A DNA stretch of 41,024 nt, from NCBI GenBank assembly GCA_023512375.1, contig JAILZS010000022.1, positions 1-41,024 on the forward strand. Direction: 5' to 3'. Each line of letters opens with the position of its first letter. Positions within the stretch are counted from its first letter, which is position 1. This document shows positions 39,714 through 41,024 of the stretch, in pieces. The DNA is from Bacillota bacterium (GTDB lineage Bacteria; Bacillota; Sulfobacillia; JAJZYS01; JAILZS01). A program made the translations under genes and the position numbers. The notes below the pieces were generated by a model. That model had not been told where the DNA came from, searched no databases, and saw only the letters and a program-made list of their open reading frames with translations.

Positions 39714-40904
39714 ATGGGGCGGCGCGCTGTGGGACCGCTGGCGGCGCTTCTCGCCCTGGCGGGTGTCGGTTTCGGCTCTGGGGCGATGGCGGGGACGCTC
39801 TCACCGGCCCTCGTTCACGCCGCGTTTCAGCCCTGGCGCGGGGTGTCGTCGCTGCCGCTGTTGGGCGGGGGCGCGCCGGTGCGGTTGGTCGCCCGGCCCT
39901 CGTCGGACGGGTCGGAGTCGATCCGCCTGTACGGGAGGGGAGGGCGACTCCTCCTCTCGGTTGCCCGCGTGGGCGGCATGGCCGTGATCGAACGCAGGGG
40001 CTCCCCCGCCGTCCTGATCGCCGTCTCCGCCCCCGCCGACTGCGGGAGCGCCGGATGCACGTATGTCGCCTACGCCTACCGGCCGTCCCGGCATGCGTAC
40101 GCCCCCATGCGCCTGCCCGGTGCGCTGTTTCCCACCGCCTCCTACGGTTACCGGCTCGCCCCCCGCACCGGGCGGTGGGTCCCCCTGGGGTTTGCGCCCA
40201 CGCAAGAAGCTCTAGGCTTTTCCCGCCTGACCGGGCAGGGCGTCTGGCAGGTGTGGGACCCTGTGGACGACGTGGGTCAGCACGAGGTGGGCGTGAGCCT
40301 CAGGCTCGCACCCTCGGGGGACGCCCTGCGCTGGCAGGTCGTGGGCCGGCCGCGGTTCGCCCCGGACGCGCCGGTGACGCGCTCGCGCCACGCCACCCTC
40401 GCCCAGGTTGCCGCCCTGTTCCTGGACGCGGCCGCCCTTCGCCTCATGCGGCAGGCCGGCTCGCTCACCGTTTCCCATCGGGCGGCCGAGCATCTGGAGG
40501 CGATGGTGGCGGCGCGTGTGCCGTGGGGCACCGTCTTGGGCGTGAGCGGGGCCCGAACCCGCAAGGGACTTGTCTGGGTGACGGTGTACGGCGAGGCGGG
40601 GGAGGGGGGCCCGGGGACGCGCATGGTGGTCGCCCACGTGACGGTGGCCGGCTCGTTCACCCGGGCGGGGTGGCGCGTGGCGGCTCTCAGGTGGAGGCAG
40701 CCCCATCTTCGGGCGGCCACGGTGCGGGCCGCGCTCGCCCTCCTGGCCGGCCATCTGCGCCGGCAGGCGCGCGCCGGCCTTGCGCCGATCCGGGTCGGCG
40801 TCGGCGTCGTCGGCCCGGGCGTCTGGCTCGTCCAAAACCTCGCCTCTGGACAGGCGTGGCAGATCGACGCCCTGACCGGCGCGGTGCGGTCGGCGGGAGG
40901 CTGA
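39714..40904 (+). CDS. Hypothetical exported protein, 396 residues
   Basis: The protein starts with a signal-like segment (GPLAALLALAGVGFGSGAMAG) and has no later membrane helix. The middle (about residues 45-190) is beta-rich and includes ADCGSAGCTYVAYAY with two close cysteines. The rest is mixed, with VTVYGEAGEGGPGTRMVVAHV and a final strand GVWLVQNLASGQAWQIDALTG that may be an anchor-like or PepSY-like repeat element. No known family was recognised. ATG 39714 was chosen for a GGAGGGG site at about eight bases. The upstream open frame is repeat-rich and not conserved-looking. It diverges from the propeller gene and may be another surface protein. Confidence 0.6.
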   Translation: MGRRAVGPLAALLALAGVGFGSGAMAGTLSPALVHAAFQPWRGVSSLPLLGGGAPVRLVARPSSDGSESIRLYGRGGRLLLSVARVGGMAVIERRGSPAVLIAVSAPADCGSAGCTYVAYAYRPSRHAYAPMRLPGALFPTASYGYRLAPRTGRWVPLGFAPTQEALGFSRLTGQGVWQVWDPVDDVGQHEVGVSLRLAPSGDALRWQVVGRPRFAPDAPVTRSRHATLAQVAALFLDAAALRLMRQAGSLTVSHRAAEHLEAMVAARVPWGTVLGVSGARTRKGLVWVTVYGEAGEGGPGTRMVVAHVTVAGSFTRAGWRVAALRWRQPHLRAATVRAALALLAGHLRRQARAGLAPIRVGVGVVGPGVWLVQNLASGQAWQIDALTGAVRSAGG

Positions 40905-40956
40905 GCGTCCGCCAAGGCGGTTACAGGTGTAGGGACCGGCGGCCGCCGCCCAGGGC

Positions 40957-41024
40957 TCAGCCTTCGGCGGGCTGAGCGTCGCCCGTGGCCCGCGCCCGCC
41001 TCAGCATGGCCAGGGCGGCGATCA
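40957..41024 (-). CDS. C-terminal end of a gene cut by the window edge
   Basis: On the minus strand the last 68 bases code for IAALAMLRRARATGDAQPAEG followed by TGA, read from the window edge. A hydrophobic run followed by a basic and then acidic tail is what a membrane protein C terminus looks like. Too little is present to assign a family. Confidence 0.35.
   Translation of the reverse strand, partial: IAALAMLRRARATGDAQPAEG

Noticed and set aside
1-41024. tRNA, rRNA and CRISPR loci
   Set aside because: No GTTCRANYC-type tRNA arms in a cloverleaf, conserved rRNA segments or regularly spaced repeats were recognised by eye. A covariance-model search would be decisive.

Overview
This is a very GC-rich chromosomal window, most likely from a high-GC Bacillota (Firmicutes) lineage of the Thermaerobacter/Symbiobacterium kind. 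The lineage call rests on one conserved neighbourhood: a YaaO-type Orn/Lys/Arg decarboxylase, the c-di-AMP receptor darA, holB, a GIY-YIG nuclease joined to rsmI, and abrB. These follow the order of the Bacillus yaaO-yabC-abrB region, but tmk, yaaR, ricT, yabA and yabB are missing from between them. Genus is inference. No rRNA, tRNA, CRISPR array, transposase or phage gene was seen.

Region 1 (165-17046) looks like one catabolic island. An IclR regulator (2452-3255) diverges from an M24 peptidase/creatinase-like gene and an SDR dehydrogenase. It precedes a forward run: a two-subunit aconitase-type (de)hydratase, an isocitrate-lyase/methylisocitrate-lyase-family C-C lyase, a CaiB/BaiF CoA-transferase and a dihydropyrimidinase-like cyclic amidohydrolase. 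Facing it is a reverse run: LivH-LivM-LivG-LivF, an amidase and a second SDR. The Liv-type binding protein is divergent, behind a clear sigma-A-like promoter, and is followed by an FAD-dependent dehydrogenase. A reasonable reading is uptake of an amide or cyclic-imide/ureide compound, hydrolysis, oxidation, (de)hydration and retro-aldol cleavage. The logic resembles the 2,3-dimethylmalate branch of anaerobic nicotinate breakdown, but the substrate is not determined.

Region 2 (17051-20105, minus) is a cobalamin importer, btuF-btuC-btuD, under a cobalamin riboswitch with a clear B12 box. Region 3 (20166-25615) has purB and the conserved Bacillota block. The GIY-YIG and RsmI domains are one uninterrupted reading frame.

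Region 4 (25746-28089, minus) encodes small pilin-like/TadE-like membrane proteins and a secreted protein with two PKD-like repeats, without the ATPase or platform genes of a Tad pilus. Region 5 (28373-30163) holds three tandem Uma2 (DUF820) copies, two intact and one decayed.

Region 6 (30375-40904) has two very large secreted beta-propeller proteins with Asp-box repeats. They flank a peptide-type ABC transporter (permease, binding protein, permease, no ATPase). A hypothetical exported protein and the edge of one further gene follow.
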